Shown here in pieces: positions 1 through 8,959 of a stretch of DNA of 64,000 bases. The position numbers and the translations under genes are program-made. Every line of letters starts with the position of its first letter. Positions within the stretch are counted from its first letter, which is position 1. Source of the DNA: Bacillota bacterium (lineage in GTDB: Bacteria > Bacillota_A > Clostridia > Lachnospirales > Lachnospiraceae); contig JAEYMU010000043.1 in assembly GCA_023407175.1 (NCBI GenBank), positions 152,953 to 216,952 on the forward strand, written 5' to 3'. A model generated the notes under the pieces. That model was not told where the DNA came from, did not search any database, and saw only the letters and a program-made list of their open reading frames with translations.

Positions 1-753
1 AAAGGTGTATTTAAGCTTGCTGATACTCATGCAGGCCACCTTGGCCAATTCAGCTAAGCAGATACTCCCGACATAGTGGAGCGCTATATAGTGCTCCAGT
101 TGGACCATCCGCTGTTTATCAAATTCCGTACACGAGAAGGTTTTGTGCTGTTTTTCAGCATGGTCGATGACCAAAGCAATCGCCTCATTGACTTTGCTTT
201 CATAATATAATCGGGCGCTGTCCCCTGTCATACGGCAATTCTGTATCTGCTTCATGACCAGAAGAAGCTCCGGGCTGCCTTCCTGACTGTTCAGTGCAAG
301 AAACGCAGCTTTTAACCTGGAAAAACCGCCCGGCAGTTTTTCAGCAATATAAACATCGTAATATTCCGGTGTAATATTAATGGCGACACCTCGAACCGGT
401 ACATTGCCGCGATAGGTTGCAGTATAAAAATCCTCGCTTGCAATAAACGCTGATACATGGTCACAGCTGATCGGCTTTAAGCTGGGAAGCTCATAGCCGT
501 CAATGGAATCATAATAATACAAGCTTATGTAATCTGTCGAAGGGAAGGTTTGGGTAAAATCATTTTCAAAATACATATCACTGACTGAAATTGTGAACAA
601 ATCCTCGAAATTATACATCCAATAATTTACGTCGTGCAGTTCGCAGTCAAGCGTAAAGCAGGTGCCAAGCTTTCCGAAGACATGCTTCTCCTTCACAGAA
701 AAATTACCATCCTTTAAAAATTCCAAAATCATCTGCGGCGCATTCCTTGCCAT
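1..753 (-). CDS. AraC-family transcriptional regulator, 3' part cut by window edge
   Basis: Reading leftwards from the ATG at 753, 251 codons stay open to the window edge, so the gene is truncated at its C-terminal end. A run of G (AAAGGGGGC) lies at SD distance upstream. The first ~215 residues form a mixed, poorly conserved N-terminal domain of the effector-binding type. The last visible residues (LAELAKVACMSISKLK) match the first helix-turn-helix of the AraC/XylS DNA-binding domain, whose second half lies outside the window. It is divergent from the ECF importer operon beginning at 915. By analogy with YbtA/PchR-type AraC proteins it may control that importer, but this is inference from position only. 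Confidence 0.85.
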   Translation of the reverse strand, partial: MARNAPQMILEFLKDGNFSVKEKHVFGKLGTCFTLDCELHDVNYWMYNFEDLFTISVSDMYFENDFTQTFPSTDYISLYYYDSIDGYELPSLKPISCDHVSAFIASEDFYTATYRGNVPVRGVAINITPEYYDVYIAEKLPGGFSRLKAAFLALNSQEGSPELLLVMKQIQNCRMTGDSARLYYESKVNEAIALVIDHAEKQHKTFSCTEFDKQRMVQLEHYIALHYVGSICLAELAKVACMSISKLKYTF

Positions 754-855
754 ATGCCTGCCCCCTTTTGTTCAAATAGCCAAAAGTTTAATTTATAAAG
801 TCAAGAATCGTGTTTTATAATTGAATTTTGATTCACATCGCCTTAAACTAAGACA

Positions 856-871
856 GTTAGTTTATACTAAC
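856..871. promoter_or_regulatory. GTTAG-N6-CTAAC operator, copy 1
   Basis: GTTAG-TTTATA-CTAAC, a 6-bp (GTTAGT/ACTAAC) inverted repeat, lies 43 bp upstream of the ECF importer start at 915. The same dyad precedes five other transport operons in this window (17113, 21670, 22479, 28952, 33422). It is read as a shared repressor site; the regulator is unknown. Confidence 0.75.
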
Positions 872-914
872 CACTATATCCTATTTTATCTAAATTTTCA
901 AGGAGGTTTTAAAA

Positions 915-1520
915 ATGCAGGAAAAAAACAATAAATGGACATTAAAAAACGTATTGACACTAACTATTTTTACGGTCATTATCTACATACTGCTTCTTAT
1001 TGGTATGATTGCGACCAATATACTGTTTACGCCTGTTGGTGCTTATTTTGCTTGCCCTGGAATATCCGCTCTGATCACAGGTCCTTTTTTTATCGTTATG
1101 GTAAATAAAATACAGAAACGCGGTGTTACTTTTCTGCTCAGCTTGATATCCGGGCTTTTATTTTTGGTTATGGGGCAGTTATATACCTTTCTTGTATATG
1201 TGATTTTCGGTATTCTTACTGAACTTTGCTTTCTGGGGAAAAATGCTTATCAAAGACCTGTCAATCTTATCGGTGCCTTTTTCTTTTATATGCTGGCCTT
1301 CTCAGGAGGAGGCATTATACCCATGGTGTTGATCCGCAAGCAATTTATTGAATGGTATAAAACAGTTGGAAATGAAGCCTCTGTGTCAGCCATGATCAAT
1401 GTCTATGGCACATTGCACGGTGTCCTGATTACGGTTGGTATTACGCTTGCAGGCTGTGTGGGCGGGTGTATGATTGGCTCGAGTATTCTTAGGCGGCATG
1501 TAGCAAAGGCGCGTATCTGA
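915..1520 (+). CDS. ECF transporter substrate-binding (S) component, MptD-like
   Basis: A 201-residue, very hydrophobic protein with about five to six membrane segments. It lacks any ATPase or periplasmic binding domain and resembles the MptD-family S components of energy-coupling factor importers. A strong SD (AAGGAGGT, about 900-907) fixes the start. Its stop codon abuts the start of the EcfT gene, and a fused ATPase follows, so the operon encodes a complete dedicated (group I) ECF importer. Related three-gene modules (SiaFGH in Streptococcus pyogenes, LhaSTA in Staphylococcus lugdunensis) import haem. That is the best guess for substrate class here, but residues that bind the ligand cannot be judged from sequence alone. 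A GTTAG dyad lies upstream. Confidence 0.8.
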   Translation: MQEKNNKWTLKNVLTLTIFTVIIYILLLIGMIATNILFTPVGAYFACPGISALITGPFFIVMVNKIQKRGVTFLLSLISGLLFLVMGQLYTFLVYVIFGILTELCFLGKNAYQRPVNLIGAFFFYMLAFSGGGIIPMVLIRKQFIEWYKTVGNEASVSAMINVYGTLHGVLITVGITLAGCVGGCMIGSSILRRHVAKARI

Positions 1521-2204
1521 ATGAAGCAAATACAAGATCCCAGAATTACACTTGTTTCCTTGTTGGCGGTCACTGTAACCTCTTTTATCATATCTTCCAC
1601 TATACAGCTGCATCTTCTGACAGGGCTTTGCGTGCTATATTTAATTTCATTAGCCAAATTTTCAGCTGCCCTGCAAAATGCTGTGATTTACCTATGCTTA
1701 TGGTTGATGGTTTATCTGTTACCATCCAGTGTCGGCAGCGTCACAGTCGTATTCTTTATGTTTATCAAAGTACTCCCGATGTTTGCGATTAGTGCCGTAT
1801 TGCTTTCCACACCGCCGAATGTACTGATGTGGATCGGTGCAAAAATGCATTTGCCTCAAAAGGCATTACTGGCGATGGGGGTCCTGCTTCGTTTTTTTAC
1901 AGTAATCCGGTTAGAAATGCAGGCAATTTTCCAGGGTATCCGTGCAAGAGGCATGTTCCCGCATTGGTACAGTGTCATATTACACCCGGCACAAAGTTAT
2001 GAGTGCCTTGTGCTGCCGTTAATCCTGCGCGGGTTAAAATTATCCGCGGAATTGACTTGTGCCGCCGAATTTCGCGGTGTGGAAGGTCAGGCTAGGAGGA
2101 GTTGTATCCATCAAATTGCATATTCCTGGAAAACCGTCCTGCGCACGGCGTGTTTTCTCACAGGCTGCATGATAATCTATGTTTGGGGGAATTTTCATGG
2201 TTAA
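1521..2204 (+). CDS. ecfT: ECF transporter transmembrane protein EcfT
   Basis: 227 residues with several membrane helices and the two cytoplasmic coupling motifs of EcfT proteins: an Ala-Arg-Gly in 'GIRARGM' and a second one in 'AEFRGV'. These contact the two nucleotide-binding domains in ECF complexes. The ATG directly follows the TGA of the S-component gene, and the 3' end overlaps the ATPase start, indicating translational coupling. The protein links the S component to the ATPase and does not determine the substrate itself. Confidence 0.85.
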   Translation: MKQIQDPRITLVSLLAVTVTSFIISSTIQLHLLTGLCVLYLISLAKFSAALQNAVIYLCLWLMVYLLPSSVGSVTVVFFMFIKVLPMFAISAVLLSTPPNVLMWIGAKMHLPQKALLAMGVLLRFFTVIRLEMQAIFQGIRARGMFPHWYSVILHPAQSYECLVLPLILRGLKLSAELTCAAEFRGVEGQARRSCIHQIAYSWKTVLRTACFLTGCMIIYVWGNFHG

Positions 2205-3588
2205 ACTTGAACATTTGTCCTTTTACTATGAGAATGAAGAGAATAATTGCGGAATCCAGGACGTTTCATTTCATCTGCAGAAAGGGAGCTGTACCGTCCT
2301 CTGCGGCATGTCGGGCTGCGGTAAAACAACCCTGCTCCGTTTAATCAGCGGTTTAATTCCCGCCTATTTTTCAGGAGAAATCAAGGGAAAAACCGAGGTC
2401 AACGGCAAAAATCCAGTTGAAATGGATGCAGCAGAAAAGGCTTTGACCTTTGGTATGGTTTTTCAAGACCCAAGAAGCCAGTTTTTCATGCCAACTGTGT
2501 TGAACGAAATTGCATTTTCCGGTGAAAATCTTGGAATAGAAAGAACAGAGCTTTTACATAAGCTTGAGAGGATTACCTCACAGCTGGGCCTGACCGATTT
2601 GAAGGAACGGGACTTGAACAGCCTTTCCAGCGGACAGAAACAAAAGGTGGCAATTGCTGTTGCATGCCTTTTAAACCCGCCGCTATTGATTCTTGATGAG
2701 CCCACGGCAAATCTTGATCATGAAGGAACCGGTACACTGATAGAAATACTGACAGAAATTAAAAATAACGGCTCAACTATTCTGATCAGCGAGCACCGGT
2801 TACATTGCTTTTTGCCAATTGCAGACCGTTATCTTTGTCTGGAGCAAGGACGTCTTGCCAATTGCTGGAGTCAGGGTGAATTTGAAGAAATGACCCTGGA
2901 GGAAGCTGAAAAGCATGGTCTGCGTCATCCTGACAGCGGGAAAAAATCACCTGTTCCATCCTGCACGAATATGGATGATTTGTTAGTCGGGAAAGAAGTG
3001 GGATTCCATTATGCGCATCAGGCTAGCCTATTCCATAGGCTGGATTTTTCTCTCAGCAAAGGCTCAGTCATGGCTATCGTAGGAAAAAACGGAAAGGGTA
3101 AAACTACCTTTGGGAAAATACTGTGCGGTTTACTGAAACAAAAATCCGGGAAAATCCTTTACCGGGATAAGCCCATATCAGCTTCAAAGCGCTGCCGAAA
3201 CAGTTATTTTGTCATGCAGGATGCAGACTATCAATTGTACGCAGAAAGTGTCGGTAACGAACTGGTTCTTGGCAAAAAAGTAACCAGCGCCCTCAAAAAG
3301 AAGGCTTATGCCGCAATGGAGCTGTTTGACTTAACCGCCCTCAAGGACCGTCATCCGGCATCCCTTTCCGGCGGGGAAAAACAACGTGTAACCCTGGCAG
3401 CTGCATATTGCTCCGATGCTGAAATCATAGTCATGGATGAACCAACCAGCGGTCTGGATGCAATTAATGCAAAGAGAGTAGCAAAATTTATCCGATTATT
3501 ATCAAGTTCAAATAAAACTGTCCTGGTGATAACTCATGATGAGCTATTAATACGTTTGGCCTGTGATAGTACCATTTTAATAGAATAA
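2197..3588 (+). CDS. ECF transporter ATPase, two fused NBDs (EcfA1-EcfA2 type)
   Basis: 463 residues with two complete ABC nucleotide-binding domains. NBD1 has Walker A 'SGCGKTT', signature 'LSSGQ', Walker B 'LLILDEP' and an H-loop His in 'SEHR'. NBD2 has Walker A 'GKGKTT', signature 'LSGGE', Walker B 'IIVMDEP' and H-loop 'THDE'. This is the fused form of the EcfA/EcfA' pair that powers group I ECF importers. The start is placed at the ATG at 2197, preceded by GGGGGA at about 2185; an in-frame ATG at 2179 lacks an SD. It overlaps the EcfT gene by 8 bases, and no membrane segment is present. Confidence 0.9.
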   Translation: MVKLEHLSFYYENEENNCGIQDVSFHLQKGSCTVLCGMSGCGKTTLLRLISGLIPAYFSGEIKGKTEVNGKNPVEMDAAEKALTFGMVFQDPRSQFFMPTVLNEIAFSGENLGIERTELLHKLERITSQLGLTDLKERDLNSLSSGQKQKVAIAVACLLNPPLLILDEPTANLDHEGTGTLIEILTEIKNNGSTILISEHRLHCFLPIADRYLCLEQGRLANCWSQGEFEEMTLEEAEKHGLRHPDSGKKSPVPSCTNMDDLLVGKEVGFHYAHQASLFHRLDFSLSKGSVMAIVGKNGKGKTTFGKILCGLLKQKSGKILYRDKPISASKRCRNSYFVMQDADYQLYAESVGNELVLGKKVTSALKKKAYAAMELFDLTALKDRHPASLSGGEKQRVTLAAAYCSDAEIIVMDEPTSGLDAINAKRVAKFIRLLSSSNKTVLVITHDELLIRLACDSTILIE

Positions 3589-3674
3589 AAATAAGCTGCC
3601 GTTATTATGGAACTTTTTGGTTCCTTCCATCGTCAAATTTATTGATTCAGTAGTTTGTATATAGGGAGGATATA

Positions 3675-4499
3675 ATGAAAAGATTGTTCTTAATAAAAAG
3701 ATTGCTGTCTGCCGCATTGTCTGTGCTGCTGCTTGCAATGCTTTTATCGGGCTGTGCAAAGGCCCCGGCAGAAACAGAGTTCACCGGAAGCAATCAGGGT
3801 GACGATATAAATACCGTCAACGAAACAAAAAGCAGTATAGCACCAAGCAGTAAGCCCAACCAACAGAAAAATACAGAAACTGTTGAATACAGCTATCAAT
3901 ATACGAATATGAAGCTTGAACTTCCCGCCGACTGGGAATATGATATTATGGCTGCCGCCGAAGATGAGAATGGCGGCACGGTTGATGCGCCTGCAAATGA
4001 GCCCGCGAATTACTTTGGCATACAATTTTGGCCAAAGGCCCAGCCATCCATGACGATTAGTCTCTATTACCATGTTGACGGTATTGGATTATGCGGTACG
4101 GGTGTCACTTTCGAGGATATCACCTTTGAAAACGGGTTGACGGCGACTAAATGTACCGAAGGTATGGGCGATAATTTCTGGTTTTTTCTGATTTATCATG
4201 ATGTTCCGGGAACTTATACGGTTGAATATGCCTTTTCAAAGGACCTATGGTCTGAATATGAAGATGAGATTATGACGATTCTGGAAAGTGTAGAAATTGG
4301 GAAGGATATCTTGTCCGAGACAGAAGCAATTGAAATTGCCAAAGCGGAATATACCGTATCCTATGACACGGTAGGAGCGCATTTTAATTATGACGATGGA
4401 GTCTGGAAAATAACCTTCAGCACGAATTCGGCTGGCGAAGATCAGACTATATTGATAGATGCACAGGGAAAAATCCAGGATAGCTTATACGGTGAATGA
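3675..4499 (+). CDS. Lipoprotein with a C-terminal PepSY-like segment
   Basis: 274 residues. The N-terminus is a lipoprotein signal peptide: basic start, hydrophobic stretch, then lipobox LLSG-C at about residue 27. A Ser/Thr/Asn-rich linker follows. The central ~140 residues match no family I can name. The last ~60 residues (from 'TEAIEIAKAEY' to 'ILIDAQGKI') have the spacing of a PepSY domain. The SD AGGGAGGAT precedes the ATG. It lies 86 bases after the ECF ATPase on the same strand with no convincing terminator between, so it may be the last gene of that operon and an extracellular accessory protein. Function unknown. Confidence 0.7.
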   Translation: MKRLFLIKRLLSAALSVLLLAMLLSGCAKAPAETEFTGSNQGDDINTVNETKSSIAPSSKPNQQKNTETVEYSYQYTNMKLELPADWEYDIMAAAEDENGGTVDAPANEPANYFGIQFWPKAQPSMTISLYYHVDGIGLCGTGVTFEDITFENGLTATKCTEGMGDNFWFFLIYHDVPGTYTVEYAFSKDLWSEYEDEIMTILESVEIGKDILSETEAIEIAKAEYTVSYDTVGAHFNYDDGVWKITFSTNSAGEDQTILIDAQGKIQDSLYGE

Positions 4500-4609
4500 C
4501 CTCTAATTCATACACCGGTTACAAGCAGGGGAAGCACTCCCAAAGCAGCAAGGCCAACTGCATTCATATTTTGAATGGAAAGCTTTGGAAGAGAACCCAT
4601 CAATTCCAG

Positions 4610-5575
4610 TTAAACGATCATACTCCCGAATTCAAAAACTACAAGCTTTATTTCCGCAAAGGCTTCTTCCCTGAATTCAATCCCCAGGGGAAACTTGGCC
4701 GGTTCCTCCACCGTTTCCAACGTCAGGGCAGGCTTATTCAAATACTCACTGTAATAATGCACCGTGTTGCCGCCGGTATCCCCTGCTTCTATCTCATCCT
4801 GGGGCGGGACCAGTTCGTAATTTGTTATTTCCTTCAGACGGCAGGCAATCTTATACTGCTTTTCGTTATAGCTGTCCGGCAGGAGGCTTCTGTGATAATA
4901 TATCTGCTTTCCTCTGGAATGAAAGTCCAAAAAGCCCTTCGTCCTGTACTTTTGAAAGAGGGATATCAGTATCTTTGTCTCATTCTCACTGGCAGGCTGA
5001 TCCCCCGGAAATTTCTCACTCCATAATTTGCTGGGGAAATTCCGGTTAATATCGACCCCTCTTGCATTGTATTTCCACTCTGCAAAGGGAATATTCCGGC
5101 TGATGCATTCCGCTCTAAGCTTCGGGTCATTTATGGCATCAAAGCCATTTAAAGCAAGAACATATCCGTCCGGATTAAGCAGCGGTACAAACAATATGGT
5201 AAAGGTCTGTAAGAGCTCATAGATACAGGTTCCATACAATAATTGTTCATACTCGGCTCCCAGATTTTGCGTGGGCAGATTCATTTTCTTTTTCAGATTG
5301 CTCCGCTGCTGCTTATAGCTGCTGTATAAGCCGGCATAATACTCCACAAGCCTTAGAAGCACCACAGGATTTACCGTTTCCCTTGCATGTACTCCTCCGC
5401 AGCAAACCATATGCTGCTGGCCCGTTCCAAGCTTCAATAAAATGATATCTCGTTTGTCATGGGAACGGCCAACCGTGACATATTGTAATATATTCGGATA
5501 CTTTGCTGCCAATCTTTGCGCATCTGCTAAAAATTTATCGTAAGACCGATAGGGTTCTTGAAAGTCAATGATCAT
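4610..5575 (-). CDS. M14-family zinc carboxypeptidase (peptidoglycan peptidase-like)
   Basis: 321 residues covering the M14 metallocarboxypeptidase fold. The zinc ligands are visible as H-x-x-E in 'GGVHARET' and the distal His in 'FLDFHSRG'. Substrate-binding 'LLNPDGY' and 'DINRNFP' (NR motif) are present, and the catalytic Glu is in 'LTLETVEE'. The family includes gamma-D-glutamyl-diamino acid endopeptidase I, which cuts peptidoglycan stem peptides. No signal peptide is seen, which suggests cytoplasmic recycling of muropeptides or release at mother-cell lysis (inference). SD CGGAG precedes the ATG. It is convergent with the lipoprotein gene to its left. Confidence 0.85.
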   Translation of the reverse strand: MIIDFQEPYRSYDKFLADAQRLAAKYPNILQYVTVGRSHDKRDIILLKLGTGQQHMVCCGGVHARETVNPVVLLRLVEYYAGLYSSYKQQRSNLKKKMNLPTQNLGAEYEQLLYGTCIYELLQTFTILFVPLLNPDGYVLALNGFDAINDPKLRAECISRNIPFAEWKYNARGVDINRNFPSKLWSEKFPGDQPASENETKILISLFQKYRTKGFLDFHSRGKQIYYHRSLLPDSYNEKQYKIACRLKEITNYELVPPQDEIEAGDTGGNTVHYYSEYLNKPALTLETVEEPAKFPLGIEFREEAFAEIKLVVFEFGSMIV

Positions 5576-5639
5576 AGTTTAAACTCCGGTTCATATTTTA
5601 TCATATTATTTTATGACGGAAGTTCTATTATATGACTCC

Positions 5640-5742
5640 CAGGGTGTATCTGAAAACTCATTGCACCATATGGAACACTCCACTTTGCGGTATGCTGTGT
5701 GGAACATCCATCATGGTACAAGCAGTTTCCAGCCACACCCTG
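5640..5742. mobile_element. 103-bp palindromic MITE-like element
   Basis: Terminal inverted repeats: CAGGGTGTATCTGAAAACT (5640-5658) against the complement of 5724-5742 (CAGGGTGTGGCTGGAAACT), 16 of 19 identical. The similarity continues inwards over most of each half, so the whole element can fold as one long hairpin. It has no coding capacity. Ends of the CAGGGTGT type resemble those of IS5/IS1182-like elements, suggesting a non-autonomous derivative. No clear target-site duplication is visible. Confidence 0.65.
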
Positions 5743-5784
5743 CGTGCTTTTTCAATCGTTACCGCTACCTTCCCGCCGGTAAAT

Positions 5785-6663
5785 TTAATCAATCTGATAG
5801 AATATCTGTGCAATCGGAGAATCGGCAGACAAGATCAGGGTTTTATTATCACCCGTCAGGGAAGCCTTCGCCGCATCCAGTGCCCTTACGAAGGTGTAAA
5901 AATCACTTCTTGAATCATCCGAATAGGCCTCGGACAGGATTTTCATATATTCCGCCTCACCCTCGGCTATGATCTTGGCTGCCTCTGTTTCGGCATCGGA
6001 TATGCTGATCGCGACCTCTTTATCCGTCTCATTGTGTATGATCTGTGCCTTGGATTCGCCCTCCGCCGTATAGGTAGCAGCCATCTGATCCCGCTCTGAG
6101 ATCATACGCTGGTATACCGCTTCCTTATTATCACTGGGCAGGTCCAGACGCTTTGTTTCGATGGATATCAATTCAATGCCGTACTGATCCATGGAGTTAC
6201 TTATTTTGTCCATGAATTCATTATTCAAGGTACCGTCACGCCCGCTGATCACATCCGTCTGATCCAGACTGCTGATGACATTCTTAACAGAATTGTATAC
6301 AGTGGTATCAATTCTGCCCTCCGCCGTAATGGTGGAGTTAAGCGTCTTGGCAAATACGATAGGATCAACAATTTTCCATAATACGAAGCTGTTAACCACC
6401 ATAGCCTTCTTATCCTTGGTAATGACATCCGATTCCGGCATATCATAAAACTGCACATTCTTAGGAAGTGTATAGGCATTGTCAATGAAGGGTGCCTTAA
6501 AGGACAGACCCGCCTTATCATTCACATCCACAATCTTGCCAAACCGCTTGATTATATTGTACTGGTTCTCCTTTGTGATTACGATGGAGGAAAAAAAGAC
6601 GACAGCCGCTGCAAAAATTAATATAATCAGTAGAATACCTTTTAATTTCCCTGCTTTTTTCAT
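5785..6663 (-). CDS. hflC: SPFH-domain membrane protein HflC
   Basis: 292 residues with one N-terminal membrane anchor (about residues 9-29) followed by an SPFH/Band-7 domain and a charged helical C-terminal half. The HflC-type core includes 'NIIKRFGKI' and 'KAPFIDNAY'. HflK and HflC form a membrane scaffold that encloses and modulates the FtsH protease. The gene overlaps the 3' end of hflK by 4 bases (ATGA), so the two are translationally coupled, as is usual for the pair. The 3' end lies only about 40 bases from the palindromic element at 5640-5742. Confidence 0.9.
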   Translation of the reverse strand: MKKAGKLKGILLIILIFAAAVVFFSSIVITKENQYNIIKRFGKIVDVNDKAGLSFKAPFIDNAYTLPKNVQFYDMPESDVITKDKKAMVVNSFVLWKIVDPIVFAKTLNSTITAEGRIDTTVYNSVKNVISSLDQTDVISGRDGTLNNEFMDKISNSMDQYGIELISIETKRLDLPSDNKEAVYQRMISERDQMAATYTAEGESKAQIIHNETDKEVAISISDAETEAAKIIAEGEAEYMKILSEAYSDDSRSDFYTFVRALDAAKASLTGDNKTLILSADSPIAQIFYQID

Positions 6664-7619
6664 TCAGCCGTCCCTCCTTCTGTAAAAGAATCCAGGGGCA
6701 GCATCTTTGAAACCCCGCCTTCCCCGTCATCGATAATAACCTTGAGCGAAGGCAGCACATCCTCCATCGCCTCATAGAACATACGTTGCTTTGTAATCAG
6801 AGGATATTTTTTATATTCCTCATACATTTTATTAAATCTTGCCACTGCGGCATTTGCCTCATTAATCCGTTCGGTCTTTGTAGTCTGGGCCTGCTGAAGT
6901 ATTTGATCTACCTTGGCATCCTTTTGCGGTATCTGCTCATTATTATATTTCTGTGCATTGTTAACCGCCGTATCAGATCCCTGTTTAGCCGTCTCCACGG
7001 ACTTAAAGGCTGCGATTACCTCCTCCGTCGGCGGCTGTGAATCCTGAATTGTGATATTGACCAGCTGGATACCGATATCCTGCTTGGACAGCTTCTCAAG
7101 GATTAGCTCCTTGATTGCCGCCTGGATTTCGTATTTTCCAGTGGTAATAACATCGTCCACATCATAGCTGCCCACAGTCATACGAATGCTGCTCTGTGCA
7201 ATATTTTTCAGTATTGTGACCGGCTCCTCCGAGGCATACAGCGCCTTCACCGGATCAGATACCTTATATTCCACAAAGAAATCCACGTTAACAAAATTAT
7301 AATCCCTGGTAATCATCAGCGCCTCTTCGTCAATGGTCGCACCGGTTTTTAAATCATAGCCGATGGATAGGCCCTGTATGGTGGTGTCCACCTTCTGCAC
7401 ATTCTGTACAAAGGGTATCTTGACATGCAGACCCGCCGAGCTAACTGTCTTTGCCGCTCCAAAGGTCGTGATTACCGCCTGCTCCTGCTCCTTAATCGTA
7501 TAGATTGCATTAAAGGCAAGAACCATAAGTAAAATTACTACCGCAACAGCGGCGGCTATCTTTCCGCCCTGCTTAAAAATATTCTTACGCTCTGGAAAAT
7601 CATAAATTTTTTCCGCCAT
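6660..7619 (-). CDS. hflK: SPFH-domain membrane protein HflK
   Basis: 319 residues with a cytoplasmic N-terminus, a membrane segment at about residues 20-42 and an SPFH domain ('EQAVITTFG', 'GLHVKIPF'), then a long charged helix ('AAFKSVETAKQGSD') typical of HflK. It pairs with HflC to modulate FtsH. The start ATG at 7619 has the SD GGGAGGG. It is likely the first gene of a two-gene operon, since proA ends 30 bases upstream and belongs to a different pathway; read-through from the pro genes is possible. Confidence 0.9.
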   Translation of the reverse strand: MAEKIYDFPERKNIFKQGGKIAAAVAVVILLMVLAFNAIYTIKEQEQAVITTFGAAKTVSSAGLHVKIPFVQNVQKVDTTIQGLSIGYDLKTGATIDEEALMITRDYNFVNVDFFVEYKVSDPVKALYASEEPVTILKNIAQSSIRMTVGSYDVDDVITTGKYEIQAAIKELILEKLSKQDIGIQLVNITIQDSQPPTEEVIAAFKSVETAKQGSDTAVNNAQKYNNEQIPQKDAKVDQILQQAQTTKTERINEANAAVARFNKMYEEYKKYPLITKQRMFYEAMEDVLPSLKVIIDDGEGGVSKMLPLDSFTEGGTAE

Positions 7620-7649
7620 TGTTTCCCTCCCTGTGTGGTTTCATTGTTT

Positions 7650-8897
7650 CTATTTTCTGATCTGTCCATTCCCAAAGATGATGAACTTCGTTGTTGTCAG
7701 AGCCTTTAAACCCATAGGCCCTCTGGCATGAAGCTTTTGCGTACTGATACCGATTTCCGCACCGAAGCCGAACTCATTGCCATCGGTAAACCGGGTGGAG
7801 GCATTGACATAAACTGCTGCCGAATCGATTTCATTTAAAAACCGCATCGCATGCTCATAGTCCTTTGTTACAATTGCTTCGGAATGCTTGGTGCTGTAGT
7901 AATTGATATGGGCAATTGCCTCCTCAATACTGTCAACCACCTTAAGGGATATAATTTTATCCAGGTATTCCGTTGCAAAATCCTTCTCTGTTGCAGGTAC
8001 AAAGCCCTTGCAAATGTTAAGCCCCCGCTCATCCGAACGGATTTCGATCTCCTTGGCATGCAGTCTTTCATACAACAGCGGCAGGAATTCTTTACTTACC
8101 TTTTCGTGGATGACCAGGGACTCGCAGGCATTGCATACCCCCAGCCTCTGTGTCTTGGCATTGTCAATAATATCAAGTGCCATATCAAAGTCAGCGTATT
8201 CATCCACATAAACATGGCAATTGCCGGTGCCTGTCTCAATTACGGGAATGGTGCTGTTTTCCACAACGGTCTTAATCAGGCCTGCGCCGCCACGGGGAAT
8301 TAATACGTCTATGTACCGGTTCAGACGCATGAAATCCCTTGCCACCTCCCTTGAGGTATCCTCAATCAGTAAAAGGGCATCCGCCTCACAGCCACTTGCC
8401 TCAATTGCATTTCTTAGCACCCTTACAATTGCCTTATTAGAATTGATGGCATCACTCCCGCCCCGAAGGATTACCGCATTTCCAGTCTTAAAGCATAAAC
8501 CGAAGGCATCCGCAGTCACATTCGGCCTGGATTCATAGATGATCCCGATCACCCCAAGTGGTACCACCTTCTGCCCTATGGTCAGTCCGTTGGGCCGTAC
8601 CGTCATGGATAATACTTCACCAATCGGGTCCGTAAGGGCACTGATTTGAAGCAAGCCCTCTGCCATTCCCTGAATCCGATCCCCGGTCAGACGCAATCTG
8701 TCTACCAGCGAGCTCTTCATTCCATTATTCTGAGCGGTTTTCACATCCTTATCATTCTCTCTAAGAATTTCCCCGCTTTGCTCCAGCAAGGCCCTTGCGC
8801 AGGCCTTCAGTGCATTGTTCTTATCCTCCTGCTGTAACAGTCCCAGGGAAGTGGCCGCCCGTTTGGCACGGCTTCCCAGTTCTTCCAGATAACTCAT
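7650..8897 (-). CDS. proA: Glutamate-5-semialdehyde dehydrogenase (gamma-glutamyl phosphate reductase)
   Basis: 415 residues, the normal length for ProA, aligning throughout with the family: '[12 protein letters not shown]', '[10 protein letters not shown]', '[10 protein letters not shown]' and the region '[10 protein letters not shown]' with the catalytic Cys. It reduces gamma-glutamyl phosphate with NADPH in the second step of proline synthesis. SD GGAGG precedes the ATG. The order proB - cyclo-ligase - proA on one strand suggests one proline operon interrupted by a folate gene. Confidence 0.95.
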   Translation of the reverse strand: MSYLEELGSRAKRAATSLGLLQQEDKNNALKACARALLEQSGEILRENDKDVKTAQNNGMKSSLVDRLRLTGDRIQGMAEGLLQISALTDPIGEVLSMTVRPNGLTIGQKVVPLGVIGIIYESRPNVTADAFGLCFKTGNAVILRGGSDAINSNKAIVRVLRNAIEASGCEADALLLIEDTSREVARDFMRLNRYIDVLIPRGGAGLIKTVVENSTIPVIETGTGNCHVYVDEYADFDMALDIIDNAKTQRLGVCNACESLVIHEKVSKEFLPLLYERLHAKEIEIRSDERGLNICKGFVPATEKDFATEYLDKIISLKVVDSIEEAIAHINYYSTKHSEAIVTKDYEHAMRFLNEIDSAAVYVNASTRFTDGNEFGFGAEIGISTQKLHARGPMGLKALTTTKFIIFGNGQIRK

Positions 8898-8959
8898 ATA
8901 AACCTCCGTTCCGCCGCCTTAAGGCAGCTAATATACTATATAAAACATATCAACCTGAT

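Noticed and set aside
1386..1657. Minus-strand frames overlapping the first ECF S and T genes
   Set aside because: Cys/Arg-rich shadows of the membrane-protein genes, which have SDs and coupled starts.
4496..5026. A 176-codon plus-strand frame after the lipoprotein gene
   Set aside because: It is the antisense of the M14 carboxypeptidase gene, whose zinc and catalytic motifs are intact; no SD and no family resemblance.
5613..5972. Plus-strand open frame across the MITE-like element and the end of hflC
   Set aside because: It combines the palindrome and antisense hflC sequence; composition is unlike a protein.
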